Shown here: in pieces, positions 22,790 through 32,941 of the stretch
How the letters are laid out: each line of letters begins with the position of its first letter
Position numbering within the stretch: the first letter of the stretch is position 1
Source: Clusia tigrina
Taxonomy: Eukaryota > Arthropoda > Insecta > Diptera > Clusiidae
Assembly: GCA_920105625.2 (NCBI GenBank)
Contig: OV050030.1
Coordinates: forward strand, 323,618,140-323,682,139
Direction: 5' to 3'
DNA: 64,000 nt
Translations under genes and position numbers: made by a program
Notes under the pieces: generated by a model
What the model saw: only the letters and a program-made list of their open reading frames with translations
What the model was told of the DNA's origin: nothing
Database searches by the model: none

Positions 22790-24022
22790 ATGCCGTGTAT
22801 ATGCAAGCAAAAAGTGGAACGCCATCAGGCAAAAATTAAATGCATGTTTTGCAACGAATATTTTCATTGCAATTGTGTTAATATTCATGAAAAAGATATT
22901 GAATTTATGGTAAAAAATAATTCGTCGTTTAAATGCAATGCCTGTCTGAGTGCGCGACGTTCGTCTATTCGCTCTCCACCGATTGCCACCGCTACAGCGC
23001 AGCCCCGGGCTCCTTCGTCTCTACGATCTTCGCCGAATTTTTCTGCTGCCTCGCTTTCCCCTCCTGCCGCTGAGCAACCAACATTAGAAGCAACGGCGAC
23101 TAATTCTAATGCATGTACAGCACTGCCGAATTTTTCTGCTGCCTCGCTTTCCTCTCCTGCCGCTGAGCAACCAACATTAGAAGCAACGGCGACTAATTCT
23201 AATGCATGTACAGCACTGCAAGGCTCAAAAATGGATACACAGCTGGCTTACTCTCAACAACAACATCACCGCCCTGAGCAGTCAAAGCAACAACTAACAT
23301 TACAGCAAGTCCAACGAAGCTGGTCACAGCAGTTTCAACAAGAGGTGCAAAACGAAAACGATAACAATGATTTGCCGCCAAAACTAATTACGTTGGAGGT
23401 TGTTTATAATGAAATAATCTCTTTAAAAAATATGAATGCTAACTGTTGGTCGCAAATAAAAACTCTTCAAGAAGATAAGAGAATGCTTGAAGAGAAAGTT
23501 AGTAATCTTCAAGAAGAGGTAAGCTTCCTACAGCAAAAAAGTAGGGATAAATGTATAGAGATTGTTGGTGCTCCATCTGTTAGCAACGCTAATGCTCTTG
23601 ATTGTGCTCTAAAAATTTTCAATGACGGTTTGAGCGTAAATGTAACTGAGACGCAGATTGATGATTGTTACGTAAAGCGAATAAAGAACTCCAGGGTTTC
23701 CGCATCTGCCGATACGGGGCAAAATATTATATGTGTAAAATTTGTATCTAGTATTTGTAAGAAATCAGTTATGAAAAATAAGTATAGGTCCAGAAATAAT
23801 TTAAACACCAGATTATTTAACTGCGATCGAGTTTCAAATATTTTTATTAATGAATCCCTTTCTTTTAGGACCAGATCCCTTTTTAATGAATGCCAAAAAT
23901 TAAAAAAAGATAAGAATTTCAAGTATCTATGGGTTAGTAATGGTAGAGTTTTAATGCGCAAAAAGGAAGGTGACAATGCTTTGGTAATTAACTCATATGA
24001 GGATCTTAATAAAATATTTTAA
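22790..24022 (+). CDS. CR1-type ORF1 protein with PHD finger
   Basis: 410 codons from the ATG at 22790; the frame is open further upstream, but an ATG at 22676 lies inside the target duplication, so it is not the natural start. Residues about 2-50 carry a Cys/His pattern (MPCICKQ...KCMFCNEYFHCNC...FKCNACL) typical of a PHD finger. A Ser/Pro/Ala-rich region with a 31-residue tandem duplication follows, then a Gln-rich stretch and a coiled coil (about residues 220-255, EEKVSNLQEEVSFLQQK). The C-terminal part resembles the RRM-like/CTD region of many insect ORF1 proteins (IICVKFVSS...). The role is presumably RNA binding. It ends 34 nt before ORF2. Confidence 0.85.
   Translation: MPCICKQKVERHQAKIKCMFCNEYFHCNCVNIHEKDIEFMVKNNSSFKCNACLSARRSSIRSPPIATATAQPRAPSSLRSSPNFSAASLSPPAAEQPTLEATATNSNACTALPNFSAASLSSPAAEQPTLEATATNSNACTALQGSKMDTQLAYSQQQHHRPEQSKQQLTLQQVQRSWSQQFQQEVQNENDNNDLPPKLITLEVVYNEIISLKNMNANCWSQIKTLQEDKRMLEEKVSNLQEEVSFLQQKSRDKCIEIVGAPSVSNANALDCALKIFNDGLSVNVTETQIDDCYVKRIKNSRVSASADTGQNIICVKFVSSICKKSVMKNKYRSRNNLNTRLFNCDRVSNIFINESLSFRTRSLFNECQKLKKDKNFKYLWVSNGRVLMRKKEGDNALVINSYEDLNKIF
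23033..23218 (+). repeat. Two 93 bp tandem units inside ORF1
   Basis: 23033-23125 and 23126-23218 are almost identical and in frame, each encoding PNFSAASLS..PAAEQPTLE and a Thr/Asn-rich end. The near-identity indicates a recent duplication. Confidence 0.95.
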
Positions 24023-24056
24023 GTCATCTTTATTAGTTTTTACTATACTCTGAATT

Positions 24057-27000
24057 ATGGAAAATTGTGATCCCCATGTAAATTTATTTAATATTCCACT
24101 TGCGCTCTGTAAAAATTTTAATTTTCATGACATTTTATCTAACCCAATCAACACAAATAGTTTTTATGTAATTCATCAAAATATAAGAAGTTTAAGAAAA
24201 AATTTTGATAATTTCATACTGCATCTTGAGTCATTTGTTGATAAGCCTGTCTTCATTTTTTTAACTGAAATTTGGATTTATGATTATGAATCATCTTTAT
24301 ATAATATTCCGGGATATAAAACTTATACAAACTGTAATAATGATTATGGAGCTGGAGGAGTGGCTGTTTTTGTAAAGGAGGAATATAAATGTGATTTTTG
24401 TTCTTTTAATTTCAAAAGTTCTGATGTGGTGAAAATTTCTTGTTTAATTGATAACCTAAGATACTCATTCTTTTGTATCTATAGATTTCACGATACTTTA
24501 AGTAATGATATATTTTTCGGAGATTTGGATGTCTTTTTGTCAAATGTTAAATCCGATAGTGTTATTCTGCTAGGTGATATTAACATAAACCTTCTACAGA
24601 ATTCATCTCTGGTTGATAAATATTTATTCTTGCTTTCGGCGTATGGTCTTAAATCGTGCATTAATTCACCCACACGTATTACAGACAACTCTAGTACATG
24701 TATTGACCACATTTTTGTGCGAGTAAATAAATCAAGTAATATTTCTTTAAGCAGCTCTGTTGCTGATTTAAATTTTTCTGATCATTGCATGACGTGTATA
24801 CGTTTCGAAAATGTTGTTTTACCGGGCAAAGCGCCTCTGCAGCTTGAAAATGTATTCAATAAAACTGACTTTGTATCATTGAATAATAAACTAATATTTG
24901 AATCTTGGGATAATGTTTACTACGAGCAAAATCCATCAAAGTCATTTAATATGTTTTTTAATATTTTAGTTGATCACGTTAACTCGTGTACTTCAGTTTT
25001 AAAAAGTCGCGTTTCCAAGTTAAAAAAATTAAAACCCTGGATGTCTGCTGATCTATTGAAAAAAATTAAAAGTAAAAATAAACTTTTCAAGAAATGTTTT
25101 AAACATCCCAATAACTTGAATGTTAAATCTCGTTACAAGGTGCTTTGTAAGGAAATTTCTTTGGAAGTCTCGACTTGTAAAACTAACTATTACGTTAAAG
25201 AATTTAATAAAATCAGAGGTAATGTTAAAAAAGAATGGCAATTGGTTAATAATATATTACATAAATCTACAGATAATAACAATACCGATTTTGTATATGT
25301 TGAAGGAATGTCCTTATATGATACTTTCGATAAAGCCAATGCGTTCAATAATTTTTTCGCTAGAATAGGTAGAGATGTGATTTCTGAGGAAGGCGTAAAC
25401 AATTTTGCTTGCAAATGCTTAGATAATGAACCGTTCTTTCCAAGCAGTTTTTTTTTCGAACCATTGACATCATTTGAGTTGTATAAAATAGTAATGTCTC
25501 TTAAAAACTCTAGCTCATGTTCTGATGTTTTTTTTTCTAACGTGTTTGTTAAAAAAATTGTGCTTAATATTGTTGATGTCCTTTGTAATGTCTTTAACAC
25601 GAGTATAAAATTTGGTATATTCCCTGAAGAACTTAAAAAAGCAGTAGTTATTCCACTATTTAAAAAGGGTGATAAATCTGTTTTAAATAACTACAGACCA
25701 ATCTCATTGTTGTCGGTTTTTTCAAAAATCTTTGAAAAGGCTGTAAAAACGAGAATGCTGCGGTTCTTGAATAGAAATAGGTTTTTTAACAATTGTCAGT
25801 ATGGCTTTAGAGAGGGTTTATCCACTGAAGATGCACTTTTAAATTTCTGCACAAATATTTACAGTGGTTTAAATAATAAAAAAGTTTGTGCAGCTCTCTT
25901 TGTGGACATTACAAAGGCTTTTGATACTGTCGATCATGAAATATTATTAAAAAAAATATGGAGATGTGGTTTCAGAGGTTCTATGTACTGTTGGTTTCAA
26001 TCTTATTTATCAAATAGAAAGCAAAGAGTAAGAGTGGATAACGTGTTTAGCAGTTTTGTTAATATAGATATTGGGGTTCCCCAGGGCTCTGTTTTGGGGC
26101 CTATTCTCTTTCTAATATACATAAACTCTATTTTTAATCAGCATTTTTTGAGTAATACGATAGCTTTTGCGGACGATATGGCATGTACTTTTATCAATGA
26201 TTCTGCTTTAAAGGTACATTGCGATATAAATCACGATTTAGAAGTTTTGAGGCATTGGTTCTCATCACACAAACTAATTTTGAGTGATAAAACCAAAATC
26301 ATGTACTTCAGTGTAGGAGGTGTTGATTTAAGTCTAGGCAATTTTACCTTTCATAGTGCAGGATGTAAAAAATACTTCATTTGTAAAGATATATGTAATT
26401 ATTCGTGTCATTCAAATACATTTTACGATTCTAATAATTGCTCTTGCAAATGTTTTTCTATTGACTGCGTTAAATCATTTAAATATCTCGGGCTACTTCT
26501 TGATTGGAAAATGAACTGGGTGGATCATACACTCGCCCTGAAAAGGTACCTCATGGGTGCTATTAGACATGTATATCTTCTTAAACCGTACTGCTCCTCA
26601 AAACTACTTTTGTGTATCTACCATGGTATTTTTCACTCAAAACTGCAGTATGGGTTAGTTTGTTGGGGTGGTACACATGCTTATAAGATTAATTCTTTGC
26701 TTATCGCCCAAAAACATGTAGTTCGAACTATCTGTAACAAAACGCGATTTGAAAGTAGCTTTCCATTGTTCAAAAACTTAAACATTTTACCCATTAAACA
26801 TTTTTATTTTTTTAGAGTCTTAAAGGTTTTCTTTATTAGATCCAGTTATTTATTAATAAGAAGTAATTCTGGTCACAATTTGAGGGTAAATACTCAAAAT
26901 TTTGCCAAGATTCCGCCCCACAACTTGAATCATTACTTTTCCTTTTATACATGTACGGCACCCAGACTCTTTAATAGTTTACCATATTGTGTTCGTTGTT

Positions 27001-27095
27001 TGCGTAACAAAAATGTGTTTTTTTCTAAAGTGAAGTCATGGTTGTTCAATAAGGATTTCAATGTAATTGATACCGTTCTAACTGTTTCCTTATAA
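24057..27095 (+). CDS. CR1-type ORF2: endonuclease and reverse transcriptase
   Basis: 1012 codons, no internal stop. The N-terminal AP-type endonuclease has IHQNIRSL near residue 40, LTEIW, LLGDININL (about 178) and SDHCM (about 241). The reverse transcriptase follows with NNYRPISLLSVFSKIFEKA, ALFVDITKAFDTVDHE, IGVPQGSVLGPILFLIY and FADD near 703-706. Between the RT fingers/palm and the KYLGLLLDWKMNW thumb segment sits a cysteine-rich stretch of about 36 residues (about 769-804, nine Cys). Function: nick the target and prime reverse transcription there. The length is normal for the family. Confidence 0.92.
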   Translation: MENCDPHVNLFNIPLALCKNFNFHDILSNPINTNSFYVIHQNIRSLRKNFDNFILHLESFVDKPVFIFLTEIWIYDYESSLYNIPGYKTYTNCNNDYGAGGVAVFVKEEYKCDFCSFNFKSSDVVKISCLIDNLRYSFFCIYRFHDTLSNDIFFGDLDVFLSNVKSDSVILLGDININLLQNSSLVDKYLFLLSAYGLKSCINSPTRITDNSSTCIDHIFVRVNKSSNISLSSSVADLNFSDHCMTCIRFENVVLPGKAPLQLENVFNKTDFVSLNNKLIFESWDNVYYEQNPSKSFNMFFNILVDHVNSCTSVLKSRVSKLKKLKPWMSADLLKKIKSKNKLFKKCFKHPNNLNVKSRYKVLCKEISLEVSTCKTNYYVKEFNKIRGNVKKEWQLVNNILHKSTDNNNTDFVYVEGMSLYDTFDKANAFNNFFARIGRDVISEEGVNNFACKCLDNEPFFPSSFFFEPLTSFELYKIVMSLKNSSSCSDVFFSNVFVKKIVLNIVDVLCNVFNTSIKFGIFPEELKKAVVIPLFKKGDKSVLNNYRPISLLSVFSKIFEKAVKTRMLRFLNRNRFFNNCQYGFREGLSTEDALLNFCTNIYSGLNNKKVCAALFVDITKAFDTVDHEILLKKIWRCGFRGSMYCWFQSYLSNRKQRVRVDNVFSSFVNIDIGVPQGSVLGPILFLIYINSIFNQHFLSNTIAFADDMACTFINDSALKVHCDINHDLEVLRHWFSSHKLILSDKTKIMYFSVGGVDLSLGNFTFHSAGCKKYFICKDICNYSCHSNTFYDSNNCSCKCFSIDCVKSFKYLGLLLDWKMNWVDHTLALKRYLMGAIRHVYLLKPYCSSKLLLCIYHGIFHSKLQYGLVCWGGTHAYKINSLLIAQKHVVRTICNKTRFESSFPLFKNLNILPIKHFYFFRVLKVFFIRSSYLLIRSNSGHNLRVNTQNFAKIPPHNLNHYFSFYTCTAPRLFNSLPYCVRCLRNKNVFFSKVKSWLFNKDFNVIDTVLTVSL

Positions 27096-27471
27096 TTTTT
27101 ATATAATTCTTTTTAAATTAATTAATATGCATTGTCACCCTTTAATTTAATTATCACTTCTTTTTCAACAAATTTTCTTAATTTATAAATATTTGTAAAA
27201 TCCCTTCTATCCTTCGAATTTTAAGTTTAATGATTATAAATATTTGTAAGACCCCACACCTTACCTCTATTTACTTTGTATTTATATTAGTGAAACTGCA
27301 TTCGACACTTGTTCGTATCGAACAACAGAATGTAGTATTTACTTATCATATCTGTATGTTATTTTTTAAGTGTATTTTTAAAATATGTTAACTTTTATAC
27401 ATGTATGATTGGTAAATAAATTTATTATTCATTATTATTATATTATTATAGCCCTAAGGCGCACGTTTTAT
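27096..27471 (+). other. CR1-type 3' UTR and ATT-rich tail
   Basis: AT-rich, with an ATTATTATT-type run at 27420-27450, followed by about 20 bases (gccctaaggcgcacg...) and then the target duplication. No poly(A) tail is present. Confidence 0.7.
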
Positions 27472-27484
27472 TTAATAAAATGGT

Positions 27485-27775
27485 TACTAAGTAAATATAT
27501 TAAGTAAAAGCCGATTGCACGCTTTTAGGTGCCCTCATTTCACAATTGAACTGCAATGAACTTTCACTATTGACTGGTCAGAACTTTCCAAAAGTTCCAG
27601 TAAATGGTTGCATTCGTAAACAATTGCAGAATGTGGCAACCAAAGCGCATAGAGGAACTACAAGCCTTGTTGGATACATTTAATCAGAATATAGAGGTGC
27701 TGTTACGTTTTAAGGAGTGTTGTGGTCACAAGGAATACTTTGCTAAGGATATATGTCAACGGTTTAATACGGGAC
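27485..27775 (+). other. Continuation of interrupted LTR and a short unidentified frame
   Basis: The LTR fragment from 22611 appears to continue here, including an ACTTTTAGGTG-like block (about 27524-27535) similar to one in the G1 LTR. A frame from 27604 encodes RIEELQALLDTFNQNIEVLL and on to FAKDICQRF before colliding with L1 ORF1 at about 27775. It looks protein-coding in style, but I do not recognise it. Confidence 0.4.
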
Positions 27776-28846
27776 CCCAGGCCCGTGATACCCCAGGCCG
27801 CTGTGTCTGCTAGTGCTACTGGGAGGGTCTCCAAGTCAACTTTGGGTAGGCAAGGGGCCTGTGATGTGGAGGCTGAGGGGGATCGCATAGGATCTCAGCT
27901 GCTGAGCTTGCGCACAGACCACGCAACCAATGACGACTCGTTGTCACAGGTCAGCAATGTCTATGACATAGGCTCGGATGTTGAGATGGAATTGCTCAGT
28001 CCTTCTCAGCCCTCTGCTCCACATGGTCCTGAGTCGTGGAAGGAGACGAGGAAGGTGGTAAGCCTAACGAAAGACCAAAATGCCAGGAATGGCTATAAGC
28101 GCTCGGCTTACTATCTTCGGAAAATGAAAGCGAAAGTTCCTTATTCCATTACAAAAAGGAGGGAGAAGGATCTCATTAAAAAGCATGAAAAGGACGTAAC
28201 AAGGTTTGAGAAAAATAGCGCTGCTGCCAGTTCATGCAATAAAACGGAGCAGGGAATTGTTGTGGCAGAGTCTGATAATGACAACGCTTCGACCTCCAGG
28301 AATAATGGTAAGCCAGACAAGGCCACAGGTGACCGCATAAAGGTGCCGCCAAAGCCAAAACCAAAGCCGAGTTCTTCGAAGGAGTCACATAGTTTGGCAT
28401 CGGGCAAAACTCCAAAAAGAGTTCGGTCTGATGAGCCGGCTCAGAGGGCTTCAAAAAATCCGAAGCTATCGGCCTCCTTCGAATCACCGATGGAGCTACA
28501 GGTAGGTATCATCGACAGATTCGACCCTGATGGGAAGATAACGCCGAAGAATTGGTTGCTAGTAGAGGCACGCCTGATAGCGGAGATGGTCGGGGCTGAC
28601 GGCGGGGAGCTGCAGTTTGGTGGGGCCGGCTGGCAGAGGGGTGTTAAGGTCGTTGGTTGCAACAACAAGAAGTCGCTGGACTTCTTAACGCGTGCAATTA
28701 GCGGCCTTGTCCGACTCTGGCGGGGCGCTCGGTTGGAGGTGGTACCTCGTTCTCTGCTTCCGATCCGCCCGGTTGTTTCGGTGTGGATTCTACCTCCGGT
28801 TCTGGACCAGGAATCCATACTCAAGCTGATCGGACGGCAAAACTAG
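27722..28846 (+). pseudogene. LOA-like element L1, ORF1
   Basis: 374 open codons. Homology with L2 begins near 27775, so the true start is unclear. The composition is Ser/Lys/Pro-rich in the middle (KVPPKPKPKPSSSKE), with a C-terminal region (GAGWQRGVKVVGCNNKKSLDF, then RLWRGARLEVVPRSLLP) that resembles ORF1 ends of LOA/R1-group elements. It ends at a TAG where L2 has a Gln codon CAG, followed by a small deletion, so this copy is truncated relative to its family. Zinc knuckles are not obvious before the break. Confidence 0.75.
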
Positions 28847-29018
28847 TCTCGGCAGAGTGGCGGGTGATCTCCGTGAACCCCTGCAAAAATGGAGTGGGAA
28901 AAATGACGCGGGGCTCGCATTGGACGCCGCGTCGCTATCCAAATTTAGGAGCGAAACTGCATCAGATTCGGGTTCGGCTCTCTTAAGGTTCGCGTGCCGG
29001 GTGACCGGTCAAAAACCA

Positions 29019-29542
29019 ATGGAGAGGAAGCTAGAGGTGGTGCAAATTAATTTGGATCACTCCATCTCCGCCTCGCTCGATTTAATGAAGTTCATCGCAG
29101 AGGACGATTTGGACGTAGCCCTTGTCACGTCAGAGTTCCGGTAAGAGGACTCGGGATGGAAGGTTATCGTCTCTATATTCCACAAACACAAGGTAAGATC
29201 AGAACCTGCATAGTGGCCAAAAAGGATATTGATATTTTTCTTCTTACTCCCTACAGCACTGGAGACCTTACAACGGTGGTATGCGAGCACAGGCACAAAC
29301 CTAGTTTGTTGCTAACGTCCGCATACTTTCCGTACAACGAGGAACAGCCGCTACCACAGATCCGCCGGCAACTTATCGCCTACGGTGAGTCACGCGGACT
29401 GAGCATAGTGGCCAGCTGTGACGCAAATGTACACCATGAGCTCTGGGGCAGCACTGATACCAATGGTAGGGGTGAGTCCATTTTTGATTACATTCTCTCC
29501 ACTAGCCTAACTTTATGTAAAAAGGGAAATCAGCCAACGTTT
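29019..29542 (+). pseudogene. L1 endonuclease, 5' part
   Basis: Starts MERKLEVVQINLDHS (29019). A frameshift near 29144 follows TSEFR, and the domain resumes as MEGYRLYIPQTQGKIRTCI. It includes the conserved SCDANVHHELWGSTDTNGRG (D-A-N and N-G-R-G boxes) and GNQPTF. The frame then runs into G2, which inserted at GTTT (29539-29542); the domain resumes at 37354. AP-type endonuclease of a LOA/R1-like element. Confidence 0.82.
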
Positions 29543-30005
29543 ACTAAATATGCGTGCGCTAATGACATTTAATATACATAATAACGGCACTTCACTGTAT
29601 CTATGTCGCTCGCTTCGCTGCGACGCCGACGTTTCTCTATTCTGTTCTGTCTTCTTTCTCGACAACTTGCGAATTCTTGTGCAAGTTTTGTTCTTTATTT
29701 CTTCTTGTAATCGCGTATGTACTATAAGCAAATATATATATATATATACGATTCAACGCACGCAATTTAATGATTAATCGCTGATCCCATCCTCGTCGCC
29801 AATATTAAATATGCGTGCGCTAATGAAATTTAATATATATTAATGTTTATTGCCATATGAAGATGAACAGATAAATGTACAGTGAGAATGTATATATGTA
29901 TGTGTTGTATTGATGATCGCTACGTAGCGCGATGTGTATTGCTTGACGTCCATTGAGCGACTGACTTTGCAAACGATAGAGCGATGTACGGTAGCATACA
30001 CAACA
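29543..30005 (-). repeat. G2 3' LTR with aberrant outer end
   Basis: 29581-30005 matches 36929-37349. The outermost 38 bases (29543-29580) do not match the other LTR end. They instead resemble an internal LTR stretch (aatatgcgtgcgctaatga, recurring at 29809 and 37153). Confidence 0.8.
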
Positions 30006-30020
30006 CCCCTTAACACCCAG
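30006..30020 (-). promoter_or_regulatory. G2 polypurine tract
   Basis: On the element strand it reads ctgggtgttaagggg directly before the 3' LTR. It is imperfect (contains T) but ends AAGGGG, as expected. Confidence 0.6.
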
Positions 30021-30341
30021 AATAGAAATGCGTAGGCTTTCTATTGCGGCTGGTCCTACGAGGTGTAGGTGGAGCCGGTGATGAATGAGCCACTGGATGT
30101 GGACTTACTGGCGGAGATTCAGCTTCATTAGTAGGCTCCAAAATACTATGATCACATGATGTTAATAAGTCCTCTGTAGCTGGACTTCCACAGTTGGCAT
30201 CGTTCGATGATGCTATACGATTCCTAAGCTGATCTTGCTGACGCTTGACGACCCGGGAGTCGCTCAGACGGACAGTATATATATGATATAGGCCCAGTTT
30301 GATCAAACACTTGTCCCTCGATCCATTTTGGCCCAGCGGCG
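30010..30341 (-). pseudogene. G2 pol C-terminal tail
   Basis: Encodes the post-integrase tail: a small barrel-like segment (GPISY / RVVKRQQDQLRNR) and a proline-rich end with RRTSRNRKPTHF, typical of mag/K02A2.6-like gypsy polyproteins. It is continuous with the integrase at 33151 once the Transib and one CGGCG copy are discounted. A frameshift lies near 30265-30285. Confidence 0.75.
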
Positions 30342-30380
30342 CACAGTGGTCCCAAGCACCAATCTAGTCGGAAAAAAGTA
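30342..30380 (+). repeat. T1 left terminal inverted repeat, RSS-like
   Basis: Heptamer CACAGTG (30342-30348), then exactly 23 bases, then an A-rich AAAAAAGTA (30372-30380). This spacing mimics a 23-spacer V(D)J recombination signal; the published resemblance between Transib ends and RSS is established knowledge. The right end (33135-33145, inverted) shares CACAGTGGTCC but only weakly shows an A-rich block after 12 bases. Confidence 0.75.
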
Positions 30381-30633
30381 ATTTTGTCGACTTAGTAAAA
30401 AGCCATATTTTTTTCGGAATAAGTTAAATAGTGTCCACTGTTATTAACTGTGCGTTTGTTTTACTCTTATACGCATTTTAAGCTTCTCTTCGTTGTTTGA
30501 AAAACAGCTGATTGTGCAGGTGCTGTGACATTCAGAATATAGTCAATTTATGAATGTAAAAGTCGAGTGATCACAAAGTGGTAAAAACATTTTTAAAAAT
30601 TTATTTTTGTTACTAAAATTAATAAGGGTACAG

Positions 30634-30883
30634 GTATGAGTAGTTCCTGTTGTATATATGTGTTCTAAGTGTCATTTTTTATTGTTAAAATCTTGTTTTG
30701 TTGTCTGTCCATCTAGTGCGTTAAAATTTTGTCTATGTCCATGTTGCATTAGTGTTTCAGTTACTACTTTATCCGACTTTAGCTATAATTTTTAGCTTTT
30801 TGTGAAGTGTAAGGTGTCAGCTTTTCAATGTTTCATAAATCAGCCACCAGTTTTTGCCTAAACAATTTTTATTTGCCTTACAG
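30634..30883 (+). other. Candidate 5' UTR intron of T1
   Basis: ACAG/GTATGAG donor at 30634 and CCTTACAG acceptor ending at 30883, seven bases before the transposase ATG. The size (250 bp) is close to the candidate intron of T2 (254 bp). Prediction by eye only. Confidence 0.35.
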
Positions 30884-30889
30884 TGAAAA

Positions 30890-32941
30890 ATGCAGATTTC
30901 AAGAGAGGAGCTTTATAACGTTTGGTACGATGAAAAACAGCAAAGTAAAAAAACAGATAGTGTTTTAACGTACGTTTTGGCTAAAATTGGTCTTGGAAGA
31001 AGAGCTGGCGATAGGCGTTGTAAAGATGTGCACCAGGCTGTCCATAGTTTTATATATAATTTTAAAAAAAAGTGGATAGAAGCCAATCGAACAAAGCTCG
31101 TGTTTGAGGCTTCCAATCAAAATTGGTTAAGTGGGATGTTTTTAGTTCCTGATAAAACATCATCAAGTTCTTTGGAATATGATAAGCCGTCAACATCAAA
31201 GCGTGGAAGGCCTCCAAAGGAATTTTTGGATCAAGGCGAGAGGGCAAAGCGAATGAAAGTAGCTCCTTTATTGGAAACTTGGTCACCAGAGGAATTAAGT
31301 TATGCTGCTGGAACAAGTCTTAACAAATCTGGGATGAGAGATGCTGCAAATATTGTGAAAGCTTTAGGCTCTTCTGCATCGGAAGCATCAACAATGAAAA
31401 AGAAATTAAAGTTTCCTTGTAAAGAGCCAATTCCTTATACGAGCGAAAAGGCTTTAGTTTTGTTTATTGATGGTTCATACACGAAAAATTCATATAATCT
31501 TATGCGTACAGGGGCAAAAAATTGTAATGCAGATATTTACCCATCCTACCACAAACTGTTGGCTGCCAAAATGGAGTGATATCCAAAAGATGGTATTAAT
31601 GTTTCCGACACATCGGCGGAAGTGTCTTTGCAAAGTTTGGTGGATCACACTACAAGAAGGCTTTTAAAGCACCTAAAAGAAGTTTTAAGTCAACACATAT
31701 GTTGTAATCTTACTTTATCCTATAAATGGGGATGCGATGGTAGCAGCGGGCATTACCGATATAAACAGACGTTTGATAATAGGTACGAGGAAAAAACTGA
31801 TGAATATTTGTTTGCAATTTGTTTGGTGCCTCTGCAGCTCAAAGATGATGATAAACTTATTTGGCACAATCCACGCCCATCTTCTGTAAGGTTTTGTAGG
31901 CCAATAAAACTAATTTTTGAAAAAGAGACTAAGTCGTTAGTTGAAAAAGAAATATATGCTTTAAAAAGCCAAATAGCTGCAATACTTCCTACACAAATAT
32001 GTCAAGAAGGGGAAGCAATAAATATTACCCATAAATTTTATATGACGATGATTGATGGGAAAATATTCTCAACAATAGCAAATACTTCTTCACAATGTTG
32101 TGGAATTTGTGGAGCTTCGCCAAAAATTATGAACGATTTAAGCGCGCTAGAAAAATTAAAGCCGAAAGAAAGCCTATATGAGTATGGTCTGTCAACACTG
32201 CACGCTTGGATAAGGTGTTTCGAATGTGTGCTTCATATAGCTTACAAATTGAACGTTCGAAAATGGCAAACTAGATCGGATTCCGATAAGGCCATAAAGG
32301 ACGCAAGAAAGAAAACAATTATTGAGCGTCTGAAGAAAGAGATGGGTTTGCTAGTTGATATTCCTAAGCCAGGATGTGGTACAACGAACGATGGTAACAC
32401 TGCTAGAAGGTTTTTCCGACAACCAACTCTCGCTTCAGTAATAACTGGTATAGATGAAGATTTTATAAATAGGTTTGCAGTGATCTTAAGAACTATGTCT
32501 TGTGGATTTGCTATAAATGTGGAAGCTTTTCGAGCGTATACGATGGACACAGCAAGGCTATATATAAAATTATATTCTTGGTATTACATGCCATCGAGTG
32601 TTCACAAAATTCTATTGCATGGTGCAGATATTATACAATATGCTGCACTACCTATTGGAATTTTGTCTGAAGAAGCCCTGGAATCGCGCAACAAGGATTT
32701 TAGGAATATACGCGAAAACCACACAAGAAAAATATCCCGAGAGAAAACAATGTATGATCTGTTTCACTATCTTCTTTTGTCTTCAGATCCGCTTGTGTCA
32801 TCTCTTTCAACAAAACCTTCTCTTCATAATCGCAGTGCAGAACCTTTATCTAAAGAAGTAATTTTATTGCTTTCAGACGCCTCTGAAGCGGTAATCTCTG
32901 ACATACAAGACGATTCAGAGAGTTCAGAGGATTCTGATTAA
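30890..32941 (+). pseudogene. Transib transposase (RAG1-like), one nonsense codon
   Basis: 683 codons in a single frame, interrupted only by TGA at 31577-31579 (codon 230). The Lys/Arg-rich N-terminal third includes SKRGRPPKEF (about 104-113), an AT-hook-like motif. The catalytic core shows GCDGSSGH (D283), MTMIDGKI (D389) and SEEALESRNK (E598), matching the RAG1 D600/D708/E962 triad. It also has CCGICG (C404, C407) and VHKILLH (H572, H577), the zinc-binding CCHH set. GLSTLHAWIRCFECVLH and KPGCGTTNDGNTARRFF are family hallmarks. The C-terminus is acidic and Ser-rich. The length is normal for the family. It would cut and paste the element by hairpin chemistry if the stop is read through or is an error. 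Confidence 0.92.

Larger units (their letters stand above)
22681..27471 (+). mobile_element. Complete CR1-type non-LTR retrotransposon
   Basis: 4.8 kb element with two intact ORFs, flanked by the 13 bp direct repeat ttaataaaatggt at 22668-22680 and 27472-27484. The 3' region ends in an ATT-rich tail. ORF1 has a PHD-type zinc finger, and ORF2 has an AP-endonuclease plus RT, as in CR1/Daphne-group elements. No frame damage is seen, so it is a candidate for an active or recently active copy. Confidence 0.9.

Noticed and set aside
25053..25600. Minus-strand frames opposite CR1 ORF2
   Set aside because: Mirror frames of an intact coding sequence with no domain of their own.
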